DNA of 64,000 nucleotides from contig NC_079496.1 of NCBI RefSeq assembly GCF_030052815.1, forward strand, positions 74,699,652 to 74,763,651. The letters run 5' to 3'. The DNA is from Hevea brasiliensis (lineage: Eukaryota; Streptophyta; Magnoliopsida; Malpighiales; Euphorbiaceae). Positions 10,365 through 23,728 of the stretch are shown piece after piece. The notes beneath the pieces are model-generated. The model searched no databases, was not told the origin of the DNA, and was given only the letters and a program-made list of their open reading frames with translations. The translations under genes and the position numbers were made by a program. The number at the start of each line of letters is the position of its first letter. The stretch's first letter is position 1.

Positions 10365-13089
10365 TGTAACACCCCTATGTTCGGTAGTACGTTCTACTGT
10401 TCCGGTGACAGTGTCTGTCCGGATAGCTAGGATGCTTGGAATTATATTTAAATGTTAGTGAGGAGACATAAAATAATGAAATACAAGAAAAGAAAATACA
10501 AGAAAAATAAAGGAAAAATAATAGCAATGAAATGTAACCAAGTTAATCGAGCCAAAAACCGTAGCGATGGGCGATCGCACCAGGAAGTTGCGGCATGGGC
10601 CGTTGACTAGCCTTGGACCGCGGGGAACCCTAGAAAATATTTTTGGGACTTAAATGAACATCTATTGAAAAATAAATGGTATTAGAAATGTCAAAGAAAA
10701 ATTAAATAATTAGTATAAAGAAAAACAAAAAATTGAGAAACCGATAAAAACTCGATGTTACCGAAAAAGCCGAAAAGCAACCCGAATAGGGGCATTGTTG
10801 TCAATTGATATCTCGAGCTGCCTTTTGACCTAAATGTCCATTAAAAATAAATGATATTACACTTTGAAAATGTCATGAAAAATTAAAATGAGATACATTA
10901 TGTAAATAGCGAAAGAAAAGAGGTTAAATGTGGGAATTATGGAAAATTTGATTAAACAAACATTATAATTGATTCTAGTGCTCCACTAACATCTTCAAAG
11001 TGGACCATTAAGCATATTTGTGGCAGAATATACCTTCATCTTCTTTATTTAATAAACCAGCCAAAAACCCTTGGGAGAAAAACTCCATAGCCAAAATCTT
11101 CCAAGCTCCATGCAACCTTGTTTAAGTCATTTTTTCCACTAGGTTCCTTCACTAAACCTTGTCCACACACCTTGGGCAGCATACTTGGAGCAAGAAAGAT
11201 AAGTTTTGGTGATATTTTGAAGAAGTCCAAAAGAGGTAAGTGGGTGTTTTCAATCCTTGTTTCATTAAAAGTGTAACCAAGGTTGTGGGTAGTTGATTTA
11301 TGGAAGAATTTTTGTTGTTGATGAATTATTGGAGTTGAGCCATTTAGGCAGCCATGAAACCTCACCATGAACAGCTTGTCCTTGCATGTAAATGGTTGTT
11401 TGGATGATGATTTAAATGTTTAATTGTATTGAAGTTGAATTCCATGTGTAAGGTTTGATTTGTAAGCTTGAAAAGTGAAAATGGAAGTTGATGGATATGT
11501 GCAAACTTGTGGCCGCCTCATGAAGAAGATTGAAGTGTTTAAGTTCATGAAATATTATTGAATTATGTTGCTTATGGTGGCAGCATGTGTATGTGAATAA
11601 TTGTTTGGATTTGGACATGTGAATGAGGTATGTGCATGTGGTTAAATTATTGTAATTGGACTTTGAAAATTCTGAGTTATAATGTGTATATTGAGAGTGG
11701 TTACAAGCTGCCCAAAATAACCAAAATGTGATGTAAAGTATGTTAATGTTATGGTACCAAATCAGAATTGGCATGAAAGGTAAACTTGGTAAGTATTGAA
11801 TTTGTAATTGGTAAGTATTGAATGTGTAATTGGTAAGTGTTGAAGAATGTGTAGCAGAGCAGTGTGTGTTTTAGCTTAGAACCTTAAGTGTGTGACTCCA
11901 ATTGGTATGAGACCAATTGGAGGTGAAACTAGGCACAAAATGTGCCAACTTTCATGAAGGAAGCTTACCTAAATTCTGCCTAGAAGGTAACTTGAAAAAT
12001 GACCAAATCCGGATTAGTGACTTGAAAGCCTGAAAATTGACCATTTGGGCAGTAGTTAGTATTTTGACCATAACTTACTCAAAATAGGTCCAAATGACCT
12101 AAAATTTTTACCATGAATATTTTAGACATAGATCTACAATTCTTATGAGGACACCAAAGCCCAGAAATGGCCAAAACTAAGCCAAATAGCTTGCACAATT
12201 TCAGGTACTAAATTTGGCCGAAGTGAAAATGACCTAAAAATGACCTAAGCCTACCATTTTGGTGCATTCTGTCCAGCATTGGTAAATTGACCATAACTTG
12301 GTCTACACAACTCAGAATGACTTGAAATTTTGCCTCGCATGCAATAAGACATAGACCTACAAGTTTGTAGTTTGGACCGAAACCCGAAAACCAAGGAAAC
12401 TAGGTCATCCGGCTAGGTCAAATTAGTATACCAAAATCTAACAAATTGCAATAAAATGCAATATACTTGAAAATGAATTTGGTAACATGTACCAACACTA
12501 AAAGGCTATAAACTATGACATATTGGTAACATTAAACCTAATTGACTTAGAGTGCATCAAGGGTCAACATTATAGGTTGACTAATGAAATGAATTGAAGG
12601 GAAAAGTACAAAGAAAATTTAAATATTGGATTTTATTGTTAGAAACAAATTCATTGAGTACTGAAACACTTTAAATTGTGTGTTTCAGTTGAAAAGGATA
12701 TTGAGAAGCATAAGAAACACTGAGTCAGGGCTAAGAGGCATATATCAGAGGTCTGTGCACAATACTTTTTATATTCACTGCTTTTACCAGAAAATTTATT
12801 TGGAGAAATGAGTTATGAATAATTTTTTATTGTTTTAGCTTTGGAAATATTATTTGGAAATTATTATGTTTCCTACTTTGCAAATAGAAATTTTGAGTTA
12901 AAATGTGATTTTGTGGTTTGTATGAAATATTTAAATGTTGTGATTTGGAATTGTTCTGATTCACACTTGGCATGATAAGATTACTATGTTCCTCCTCCAA
13001 TTATGGGCTGAGTGTGATTATATTCCTCCCTCTTTGACTTGTCAGTCTGAAGTGAGTGTGGATGAGTACTCATTATCTAGCTAGCTTCC
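10365..13089 (+). mobile_element. L5: family A 5' LTR of element T2, first part
   Basis: Starts TGTAACACCCCTATGTTCGG, the same subtype as the LTR starting at 63479 (both read CTATGTT near the start and have GCTTGGAATTATA further on). It runs forward until the solo LTR L6 interrupts it after CTTCC at 13085-13089. It continues at 17164-17219 and, I infer, at 23729-24725, where it ends next to a primer site. The pieces sum to about 3.78 kb. A splice donor GAG|GTAAGT lies at 11236. Confidence 0.8.
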
Positions 13090-16000
13090 TGTAACACCCC
13101 TAAGTTCAGTAGTGCGTTCTACTGTTCCGGTGACCAGTGCTGTCCGGACAGCTAGGATGCCTAGAACTACGCTTCGTTATGTGTGAGGAGACATAAAATA
13201 ATGAAATACAAGAAAAGAAAATATAAGAAAAACAAAGGAAAAATAATAACAAAGAAATGTAACCAAGTTAAGCGAGTCGAGAACCCTAGCGATGGGTGAC
13301 CGCACCGGGAAGTCACGGCGTGGACCGTTGACTAGCCCTAAACCGCGGGGAACCCTGGAAAATATTTTTAGGACTTAAAGAGACATCAATTGAAGTATAA
13401 ATATCATTAGAAATATCAAAGAAAAATTAAATAATTAGTACAAAGAAAAGTGAGAAATCGAAAAACGGACAAACCCGGTGTTACCAAAAAATCGGGAATG
13501 CAACCCAAATAGGGGCATTATGGTCATTTCACATCTCGAATTGTCTTTTGACCTAAGTGTCCATTAAAAATAAATAATATTACACTTAGAAAATAAAATG
13601 AAGAATTAATTTGGTGGTACCTAATGTAAATAGCCAAAAGTGGAGTGAAAATTGTGTAAATAACACATTTAACATATAAAATGATTAAACTAAAGTGAGT
13701 GGACCACTAAGGAATAAACTACGGATTATAAAATGTGTTAGTGGGCAGATTTCTCCACTAAACACTTCATCTTCAAGCTTGAGAATCATCCATGCCGTAA
13801 ATGAAAAGCTCCCAAAACCTCCATGGCCATTTTTCTTTAAGCTTCATGCACTCCTTCAATTTACCTCCAATCACCTAGGTAGCTTCACTAAAAATTGTCC
13901 TCACATCACAAGGAAAAGCTTGATACCAAAATCAAGAAGTTTAGTGAAGGTTTAACAAGTCCCAACCAAAGGTAAGTTTGTATTTTTGAACATTGCTTTG
14001 TTAAACTTTGTATACTTGTTATGGGTGTTTGAATTGTGAAGAAAATTTTCAAGTTTGAGGAGTTCTTGATATATCAATTTTGGACAGCCATGGAATTGTA
14101 TGTTTAATGAAATATTCATACATATATTTGATGAGAAATTATTTGATTAGGGTGATTTAATGTCCTAGTAGTTAATTCCACATGTAAATAGTGATTATGC
14201 ACTTGGAATGGAAATTGATGAATTATGGACACTTTGGCATGGTGAAGCTTTTCGGCAACCTTGAGGCTTCTTTGATAAATGTATGTGTTCATGAAGATAT
14301 GGGCAGAATTGTGACATTGAGGATTGATGAGTGTGTATGTAAATTGGTTGTGTAAAGTATGTGTAAGAATTAGAAATGTCCATGTGTATGTATTGTTTTA
14401 TTTGGACTTTATGAATTGGAGTTTTATTTGGTGTATTGAGGATGTTTGTAATCTGCCCAAAATGACTTTAAGGTAAGGTGGTATATGGTTTTGGTAATGT
14501 ACCAAAACAGAATTGGTAAGGGAAATGGACATATAGTAAGGTAAATGTGTCATTGATGTATGTTTAAGCAAGGTAATTACGGGTAGTATGCATTTTAGCC
14601 TATAACTTTAAATGTGTAACTTCAATTGGTATGAGACAAATTGGAGGTGAAACTAGGCACAAAATGTGCCAACTTTCATTAAGAAAGCATACCAAAATTC
14701 TGCTTGCAAGGTGACATGAAAAATGACCAATTCGGATTAAGTGCAAGTGAAACCTGAAAACTGACTAATTGGGCAGGAGTTAGTGTATAGGCCATAACTC
14801 ACTCAAAACAGGTCCAATGGACCTGAACTTTTAACCATGAATAGTTAAGACCCATATCTACAAGTCTTATGAAGACACCAAAGCCCAGAAATGACCATAA
14901 GCAAGTCAAACAGCTTGCACAAGTTCGGGTCCAAAAACTGGCCGAACCAAAGTTGACCAAATTGACCTAAAATGACCAAATTTGATGCCATTTGACCAGC
15001 AACAGTAAAATGACCATAACTTGGCCTACATAACTCGGAATGACCTAAAATTTTGCCCCGCGTTTCGTAAGACATAGATCTACAAGTTTGTAGTTTTGAC
15101 CGAAACCCGAAAACCGAGGGAACTAGGTCGTCCGGCTAGGTCAAACTAGTATACCGAAATCCAGCAAGTTGCATTAAAATGCACTAAACAAGGAAATGAG
15201 TTTGGTAAAACGTACCAACCCTAAAACCCTATCGAATGTGACATATTAATGACACTAAAACCTAAATTACCTAGAACACATCGAGGCTCAGTATATTAGG
15301 TGATTAAGCAAATAATAGCTTTCAGTGAATTATTTGTCAAACATTATCGATAGAGACAGTTTAATTTAGTACTGAAAAACTTCAAATTGTGTTTCTCAGT
15401 TAGTAAAGACTCAGGGAAAGGGAAGGAAACACTGAGTCCAGACCAGGAGACAGTCATCAGAGGTTTGTGCACAACTAGTTTTTAACTGATTTTGTTTTGA
15501 ATATTTCATATGATTAAATGACATATTTTTCTTATGTATTATGTTTAACAAGCATTGGAATTAATTCAATGAATATTGAAAATTGTTATAGTATGTATGA
15601 ATTTAGCTTTGTGAAATGGTATTTTCATAAGTATTAAGCATTGTTATGGATTGAGTAAATTATATTTTTAAAAATTGTGATAGAGCATGTTTTGAATTGT
15701 GATGGTAATTTTCATGGAAAAATGCAAATTTATGATTTGAATTATGATGAGCATAAAATTTATTGGATATTGGAATTGAATTTGAATCAAATTATATTGT
15801 GATTTATGCTCACTAAAAGGATTGTGATATTGTTTTATATCTCACTATAGATGCTTGACTAGGTTATTACCCGTCTCTCTCATTTGTTGAGAAGACAATG
15901 GAGTTAGTTGTGTTTTGATTACCATGCTACGTGCACAGGCTTAGATTTTCCCCTTATTTGAGGTTAGATCTAAGTTTTTTATCGTTATGGCCCTTGCGGA

Positions 16001-17163
16001 AGATTCATTATTGTGATGGTAATGTGCACGATGATTCGACCTCCCCGACCATAGGGAGTTAGAATCTGATTCGACCTCCCCGACCATAGGGAGTTAGAAT
16101 CACATCGAAGATGGCCCTATCGGATTAGTCTTGCATAGTTAGTGAGATAAAGAATGATTTGTGAGATACAGCATGGTTTTTGAGCTACAGCATGGTTTTT
16201 GAGATACAACATGGTTTTGAGATAAAGATTGATTTTTGAGATACATAATGATTTTTGAGATACAGAATGGCTTTTGAATGGTAAAGAATTGTGATTTCAA
16301 TTACGGTTTATGTATAATTGATTTTGTTGGAATTACTTAAATGGTTAGTCATGATTTGATAAATTGAATTTTGTGATCAAAGTCATTTATACAAATGATT
16401 TACATTATTGGCAATGAATATTTTGAGTTTTGGAATTTGATGAGTATTCAGATTTCCAAATTATTTACTGTAAATTTTGTCAATGTATATTGTACTATGT
16501 TTTAAATTATAGTTGTGCACCACTGAGTTCACCACTCAGCGATAGCTTTGTATGCTGTCGCAGGTAAGAAGAGCATAGAGCAGTGAGTAAGTTTCTTTGA
16601 AGACACTTTCAGACCAGCTCCAGGTATATTATAGGTATACCCATGTACATAGGTCTGATGTATACATGTAATAATATGTATGTAAATTATTTGAGCAGTT
16701 GTAAATTAAAATTGTACATTGAAGTTGTAAAGTGAATTATGAGTTATTTTGACTTGTAAAATTTGTATTATATTTCTTTTATCTCATCCTTTGAAAATAC
16801 TGAAAAATTGTTGTGGATTGAGTTGAGAAAAATATTGTGTTGAATTTTGTTGGAGTTGAGATTGGAAAAAAATATTAAAGTGCTTTTTACAGGTTTTCTG
16901 AAGAACTGTTTTATCCAAAATACAGATGGCACTCTGCCAAAATTTTTACAGAAATTCCAAATAAGTCAAATGTGTTAGTTCTATCACTTCAGTTCACAAA
17001 AGTTTTTAACACCTGTAAATAGTGCTCACCACTGTGAAAGAAGTAAGAAAAGTATTTAAAATCCCTTGTAGTGTATTTAATGGGTTATCAGTAGACGGAG
17101 TTGATAATTCATTAGGTATACTACGGGATCATGTCATGCCTTACAGAGGGGTAGGGTGTGACA
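13090..17163 (+). mobile_element. L6: family A solo LTR nested in L5
   Basis: A complete 4074-bp LTR, TGTAACACCCCTA to GGTGTGACA, flanked by CTTCC at 13085-13089 and 17164-17168. It has no interior, so it is a solo LTR. It is longer than L2 because its distal third has other modules, including a 35-bp duplication and a run of GAGATACAGCATGG-like phrases around 16150-16270. A donor motif lies at 13972, and an acceptor-like CTTTTTACAG ends at 16892. Confidence 0.92.
16033..16102. repeat. 35-bp tandem duplication in LTR L6
   Basis: Two copies of a 35-bp unit start at 16033 and 16068 (core GATTCGACCTCCCCGACC). It belongs to a cassette of the LTR that is replaced by unrelated repeats in L2 and L7. 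Confidence 0.85.
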
Positions 17164-17219
17164 CTTCCTCCCTCATTGATTTCGATTAGTGGGGTGAGTG
17201 TGCCATGTCGTGATGTACA
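17164..17219 (+). mobile_element. L5: short middle piece of the T2 5' LTR
   Basis: After the second CTTCC the host LTR resumes and matches 54180-54240 (CTTCCTCCCTCATTGATTTC). At about 17220 it changes abruptly into family B LTR sequence. The join is not an LTR end and has no target duplication, so it is a deletion junction. Confidence 0.75.
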
Positions 17220-18234
17220 CAAGTTTTGGGAAAATGCTAAAAGATTAGCAAAGAAAATTATAAAATAAATAAATATTGCAAATGAGACTTATATAATAAT
17301 ATAAGCATAAATTTATTATTTTCATATCATTTTTTTTCTTGTACATTATTACTGTACATTGGCGAAATAAATGCTTCCAAAGAAGACTAAATTAGGATAA
17401 AACATATTAAATTTTAGAAACCACATGTGAAGTATAAATAGATCTTAATTATTTGAATGATGTTTTATTTCTATCTTTATTTGTATATTATTTCCTTATT
17501 ATATTATTGCATCACTAAGCAGCAATGCTTAGCGCGATGGAATTGTTTCCTCGCGCAGGTACTGAAGCTAGAACCCACTGGACGTTTGACTGGAAATTTT
17601 GAGAGTTCAGATCTGCAGAATGTCAAAGGTTGTCACCTCCTCAGCAATGCATGTAGATAGGGCTCACATTAAGCATATCATGTATTTTGTGTATGTTAAT
17701 TATTTCTTATATTGTAATATAAATTAGCAAATTGTAATTAATTTGTATATCATGTAAATTATGATATTTTGTAATTATTTTGTAAATTATGTAAATTAAG
17801 GAAATTTGAAAATTTTGCTTATGTAAATTGAGAATGTTTACATATGAATTGAGTACGAATGGAAATGATTATGAAATTGAGTTATATGAATGAGATGTGA
17901 ATTATGAGATGAATGATTGAGAAATGAAATTGAAAAATGTTGAGATTTGATATTGGAGTTTGAGAGTGATGAGATATAAATATTGGAAGTGTTTTTCACA
18001 GGTTCCGAAGAACTGTTTTCTCCATTTTTAGTCGGTACTCCGCCGGATTTTCTTTAAAATTTTCGGAACCACAAATAAATAATAATTTTGATAAATGGCT
18101 TAAATAAATTATATTCCATAAACTATATTCAAAACTATGACAAAAAAATTAATTAAGGAAAAAAATAGAGTGTGCCAGTACACCGTGTGACATATCTTAC
18201 CCGGATATACTGTAGACGGGTAAGGGGTGTCACA
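17220..18234 (+). mobile_element. T1: 5'-truncated family B 5' LTR
   Basis: These 1015 bp match 22716-23728, the 3' third of the complete LTR of the same element. The two copies differ by scattered substitutions and one small patch (around 17558-17563 against 23050-23055), so the element is fairly young. It ends AAGGGGTGTCACA, followed after five bases by the primer site. The first 3.3 kb of the LTR are missing. An acceptor-like TTTTTCACAG ends at 18001. Confidence 0.88.
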
Positions 18235-18239
18235 TTTAT

Positions 18240-18251
18240 TGGTATCAGAGC
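18240..18251 (+). promoter_or_regulatory. Primer binding site of T1
   Basis: TGGTATCAGAGC is complementary to the 3' end of plant initiator Met-tRNA, the usual primer for minus-strand synthesis in Ty3/gypsy elements. It lies five bases after the LTR end. Confidence 0.93.
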
Positions 18252-18375
18252 GCGGTTTAGGCGTTCCTAGGCATAGATAGATAGAATAAGATTGTGTGCA
18301 TAACATGCATTGCATTTATATGAGTTGAGGTGACACTAATGCAGATCTGTTTTCTTGGTTATTTTAGGTTAAGGT

Positions 18376-19230
18376 ATGGACTCAGAATCACAGAGGGCAG
18401 TAGAAGAAGAAGTAGTAAGTCGTATCCCGACTGGGAGTGATATTGGAAATCAGGGAGATCCTGCTCCACCAGTGCAAGAGGTGCCTGTACAACCCCAACA
18501 GGCCTTGTTTGAGCAGATGACTGAATTCTTTCAACAGATGACTGGGGTTATTCCACCACTGCCTCAGCGAAAATCACCTCTAGGAAAAATTAGGAAGTAT
18601 GGAGCTGTAGATTTTAATGGTAGAAAGGAAGACGATTCTGTAGCAGCTGAGTATTGGTTAGAAAGGACTAAAAGAGTCTTGCAGCAGCTCTATTGCACAC
18701 CAGAACAGAGTTTGGAGTGTGCAGTTTCATTGTGACAAGAAGCTGCATATCGATGGTGGGATGTCGTAACCAAGGTAGTGCCACCAGCTGACGTAACTTG
18801 GGAATTCTTTCTGATAGAGTTCAGAAAGAAATATATTAGCTGTGTTCATAAAGAGGAACAAAAGAGGAGTGGTGATCAGCAAAAGAGGAAATTTGGACAG
18901 TCTAGTAATAAGAGGCCGAGAGAACAGTTAAGTCAGACATCTGATCAAAGTAGGAGATCCAAACCCAGGCCTATACCCAGAAGAGATCAACCAGAAACAC
19001 TAGTAGTGAGTGCGCCAAGATTAGCAAGAAAATGTGACCATTGTAACAAGTGGCATAAATGTGAATGTAGGGGATTGACTGGAGCCTGTTATAGATGTGG
19101 GGCCATAGACCATCATCTAAAAGATTGTCCTAAGAGGAATTTACCACGGACCCAAACAGAGGTCGTGGAAGGACCAAGTACAACAGTAATGTCACCCAAG
19201 TCAGAGAGGAGCAAGAAGCCCCAAATGTAA
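18376..19230 (+). pseudogene. gag: T1 gag, with one stop codon and a large capsid deletion
   Basis: The frame opens with ATG at 18376 (MDSESQRAVEEE), close to the T4 gag start on the other strand. It contains the capsid start (KIRKYGAVDF, then YWLERTKRVLQQL). A TGA at 18733-18735 interrupts it, and the same frame resumes with DVTWEFFLIEFRKKY. About 80 residues found in T4 gag are missing in frame after residues HKEE. A zinc knuckle CYRCGAIDHHLKDC follows near the end. Gag normally builds the virus-like particle and binds element RNA. With the central capsid gone, this copy probably could not assemble alone. The single-frame layout is clear; loss of function is inferred. Confidence 0.85.
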
Positions 19231-19405
19231 ATTTGAGGTAAAGTATCCTTCCCTTATGATATGCCAAAGTGTATAATAATAGATTCAAAAAAAATTAAAT
19301 AGTACCATATGTATAAAAGAAGTAGACAGATGGAGCAATAGACAGGTAAAAGAATTATCTCAGAATCCAAAATACCCAGTAAATTTCGAGGACGAAATTT
19401 AAATT
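19231..19405 (+). other. T1 remnant of pol 3' end
   Basis: No open gene here. The last bases include a version of the conserved pol end (KFRGRN) that closes pol in T4 and T5. Protease, reverse transcriptase, RNase H and integrase are absent, so gag is joined almost directly to the pol tail by an internal deletion of several kb. Confidence 0.7.
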
Positions 19406-19418
19406 AGAGGGGAAGAAT
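19381..19418 (+). promoter_or_regulatory. T1 hairpin and polypurine tract
   Basis: AAATTTCG (19381-19388), loop AGGA, CGAAATTT (19393-19400) form a perfect 8-bp hairpin. The purine tract AGAGGGGAAGAA (19406-19417) follows, one base before the 3' LTR. The purine tract primes plus-strand synthesis in LTR elements. The hairpin recurs in T3, T4, T5 and T6. Confidence 0.85.
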
Positions 19419-22400
19419 TGTAACACCCTCACTGTAGCAATTCCATACATTTTACTGTTCCGGTGATCGGTGTCGGTCCGGACAGCTAGAACGTCTGGAA
19501 AAATAATTAGACTAAAGTGAGGAACCATAAATAACTCAAATATTGATAAGAAAAATTTAGTAAAAATTTTAGAAATAAAATACAACCAAGTTAAATGAGC
19601 CGGTGCCCTAGCGATGGGTAACCCAGCGGGAAGTTGCGGTTTTCGCAACTAGGAGCCCTAGACCTGGGGAAAATTTCATAAAATAATTTTTGAGACTCCA
19701 GAGAAGAGTCATTGAGGTTCCTATGACATTAGAATGCCAAGAAAATATTTAGAAAAATTTTTGAATCGGTACAGACAATTTTGACCCGTTAAGCTAAACG
19801 GAGGGCATTTTGGTCATTTCGCCTTTAGAGGTGATTTTTGGCCGACTTGTCCAGTTGAGTAAATAATTAATATGACATAAAATATGAATAAACATTACTA
19901 AAAAATTGAATTGAAAATGAGTAGAGAAAAGAAGAAAAGAAAATGAAGGAAAATGCTTAATTATGACATATGATGATGTCATTTAAAAGCTCCCTCCAAT
20001 CACCATTTGACAAACCAATAAAAAGAGATAAAAATGGCTTAAAATGACATAAAAAAAACAAAGAAAACCAGCAGTTTCCTTCTTCATACGGGCTGGAATA
20101 AGAAAGAAAGAGAAAGAAAAAAAGAAAGAGACCTCCATTGAAGCTCTTATCTCAAGCTTGATTCCCTTCACTCCCCACCATAAAATCCTTTCTTCTCTTC
20201 ATTAAAACTTGTCTACTCATCTTGGGAAAGTGTTTGGCAGCCTAGAAAAGGAAAGAAAAAGAAGTTTGAGCTTGGGAAAATCTGCCCTACAAGAGGTTAG
20301 TGCACATATATACCTTAAACCCTTTATTTCTATGTTAGAAACTTGAAATAGGTAAGAATTTGTGAATTAAATGAACCAAATATATGTGTATGTCCACCAT
20401 GAATTTTGGTAGCCCTAAGGAAGGAACAAGGATGGAGTGTTTTTGATGGTTTTAATGGACTTAAAATGAATTAGAGATTATGTTTAAGGTGTATGTACAC
20501 ATATAGAATGAATGAAAGTGCTTAACTAGGTGTATGGGTGAATTGAAAGGGAAAATTAGGGTTTTGGGAGTGAAAAATTGGACTTTGCTTATGAAATGAT
20601 TAATGGACATTCTAATGGTCAATTAGTGACCATTTGAGGCAAGTTAATTATAATTTGAAGTGAACTAATGCATGGCAAAGTGAATGAGTATGCTGCCTAG
20701 TGAGTGCAGCAGGGTGGCTGAGATTTCAGCCAACTTAGACAGCCATAACTTTGGCTGTGTAGGTCCAATTGGTGTTTGGCCAATTGGACATGAAACTAGA
20801 CTTATAATGGCACATTTTTGCTGAAGAAACCATGCCCAAAAGACCAAAGCAAGAGGACCAAAAGTTGGCCCCAATCCGGATACCCTGCACCCAGAAACTG
20901 CAAAATGACCAAATGAACAGTAAGCCATAACTCAGTGTAGAAATGGTCAATTGACCTGAAATATTTACAGCAACAAGTTAAGACATAGATAGACAACTTT
21001 CATAAAGAAACCTACCCCAAATTATGACCAGAACTTAATCAAAATGGCAGTCACAGTCACTGTTCATGGTACTGTAGATTTGGTAAATTCTGCAAAATTG
21101 AAATCCGGCCAGCTGTGGTTTTTGGACCATATCTGGAAATACAAAACTCCAAATGGAGTGATTCAAAAAAGTAAATTCAACTAGACAAAATAAGGAACAA
21201 CTTTCATGTTTACCATTTCCTCAAATTTCCACTGTAACAGTCCCTAATAGAACAGTAAACATATGGTACAAAAACTGAAAATTCTGCCACTTAGTGTTAG
21301 GCTTAGAAATGGTAATAGTGATCACTTCCAACAAGTTTTAAATGCAAAATGTGGTATGTTTGGAGTGTCAAAACCAATGTACCTATTTTCTATCCAAAAG
21401 TCAACATTTTTGTTGACCAATGAGGTGAATGGTGACACCAAAACTTGAAATTCAAATGTGAAATTAGAAATGCATTTAGGGGACTTTAAATTGCAATTGG
21501 CAATTAATACTAGCAAATGTAAAACTCAAAATGTGAGATCTTGATGTAATTAGAATTAATATATCCATTAAGTATAAAAAAGTCAACATTTTGGTTGACT
21601 AGTAAGGTGAATAGTAATCAAAATGATTAGTAAATTAAGATGAAGACCTAGAACCAATTCTAAGCTTAAATGCTTAGAATTGTATGACAAATGTGGACTA
21701 TGCATCCTAGTCAAAATTGTTAAAAAGAAATTAAGGCCATAAATTTGAAATCCATGAAATATTTATGGATTACTTGAAACATGAAAAATAAGTCACCTAA
21801 TTGATATGAATAGATAGTTAGGGCTTATATGCCCATCACAAATAGAATTCATAAAATATTAATAACTCAACTTGAAATATAAAATTTGCAATTACATAAG
21901 TAGATTCTTGAATGTATAAATGAGAAAAGGAAAAATGTTTTGAATACAATGGTACATGTGAACCATTGTTTAGAATTGTGATTAATATGAATAACATAAA
22001 GAATGAATAAATGAACCATATTAATGTATAAATGAGACATTAGTTCTCATTATTGTAGAAAGGAGAAGTATTTTGAGTACAATGGTATAAAAAGGATAAT
22101 TGATGTGAATTGTGATCATATAAATGATCAAATGAATGTATGAATTATAATTGAAATTTATTATGAAATAATGAAGTCATAAAACACAATATATTAATGT
22201 TTAATGATATTATGTGCCCTTGTATTGCCTAGACATGTGTGTCAGATTGGATAGTTTGGCATGCCAATAGGGTATTGTTTTAGCAGTACTGCGAAAGGCT
22301 TTATGCCTGTATTCATGGCTTTATGCCCGTATTCATGGCTTTATGCCCGCATTCATGGCATTATGCCAACATTCATGGCTTCTACGCCCGATTATGTGTT

Positions 22401-23728
22401 ATCATGTCTTTCTAGCCATACTGACTGCATACGTGATTGACGTTCTGCGTCCCATGGTATGACGGCCCGAGGCACCAAGGTGTCCAGTGCCAACGACCCG
22501 TTATCCAGTTTAGTCAGCCTGTCATAGGTTACTTGGGCAGTGAAATTTATTGAGATAAGTTAAGAATATTAACAATTTAAAATATTAGAAATTAAATAAA
22601 ATAAATGAGTAAGATGACCTAAAATAAATTAGAATAGTTATTTATTAGAAAGAATCGAAATGAACTGGAGAGATATTAAAATTTATTTATTATGAGATAA
22701 TCTGAAACAACCTAGCAAGTATTGGGAAAATGCTAAAAGATTAGCAAAGAAAATTATAAAATAAATAAATATTGCAAATGAGACTTATATAATAATATAA
22801 GCATAAATTTATTATTTTCAGATCATTTTTTTTTCTTGTACATTATTACTGTACATTGGCGAAATAAACGCTTCCAAAGAAGACTAAATTAGGATAAAAC
22901 ATATTAAATTTTAGAAACCGCATGTGAAGTATAAATAGATCTTAATTATTTGAATGATGTTTTATTTCTATCTTTATTTGTATATTATTTCCTTGTTATA
23001 TTATTGCACCACTAAGCAGCAATGCTTAGCGCGATGGAATTGTTTCCTCGCAGTGATCAAGCTAGAACCCACCGGACGCTTGATCGGAAATTTTGAGAGT
23101 TCAGATCTGCAGAGTGTCAAAGGTTGTCACCTCCTCAGTAATGCATGTAGATAGGGCTCACATTAAGCATATCATGTATTTTGTGTATGTTAATTATTTC
23201 TTATATTGTAATATAAATTAGCAAATTGTAATTAATTTGTATATCATGTAAATTATGAAATTTTGTAATTATTTTGTAAATTATGTAAATTAAGGAAATT
23301 TGAAAATTTTGCTTATGTAAATTGAGAATGTTTACATATGAATTGAGTACGAATGGAAATGATTATGAAATTGAGTTATATGAATGAGATGTGAATTATG
23401 AGATGAATGATTGAGAAATGAAATTGAAAAATGTTGAGATTTGATATTGGAGTTTGAGAGTGATGAGATATAAATATTGGAAGTGTTTTTCACAGGTTCC
23501 GAAGAACTGTTTTCTCCATTTTTAGCCGGTACTCCGCCGGATTTTCTTAAAAATTTTCGGAACCACAAATAAATAATAATTTTGATAAATGGCTTAAATA
23601 AATTATATTCCATAAACTATATTCAAAACTATGACAAAAAAATTAATTAAGGAAAAAAATAGAGTGTGCCGGTACACCGTGTTACATATCTTACCCGGAT
23701 ATACTGTAGACGGGTAAGGGGTGTCACA
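19419..23728 (+). mobile_element. T1: complete family B 3' LTR
   Basis: This 4310-bp LTR runs from TGTAACACCCTC to AAGGGGTGTCACA and follows the polypurine tract. Beyond it the sequence is family A LTR of the L6 subtype (TACAGCATGG and onward), so T1 was inserted inside a family A LTR. No matching target duplication is visible, because the left end of T1 is deleted. It contains the 20-bp array at 22296-22400 and an AT-rich stretch (21480-22200) that the solo LTR L3 lacks. Confidence 0.92.
22296..22400 (+). repeat. 20-bp minisatellite in T1 3' LTR
   Basis: Five degenerate units with core CATGGCTTTATGCCCGTATT, the same array as at 5074-5175. Confidence 0.85.

Noticed and set aside
16033..16102. 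Possible CRISPR-like direct repeats
   Set aside because: Two adjacent 35-bp units without spacers in a plant LTR; simple tandem duplication.
18109..18315. Short reverse frame across the T1 LTR end and primer site
   Set aside because: It spans LTR and primer site signals and has no family resemblance; a shadow frame.
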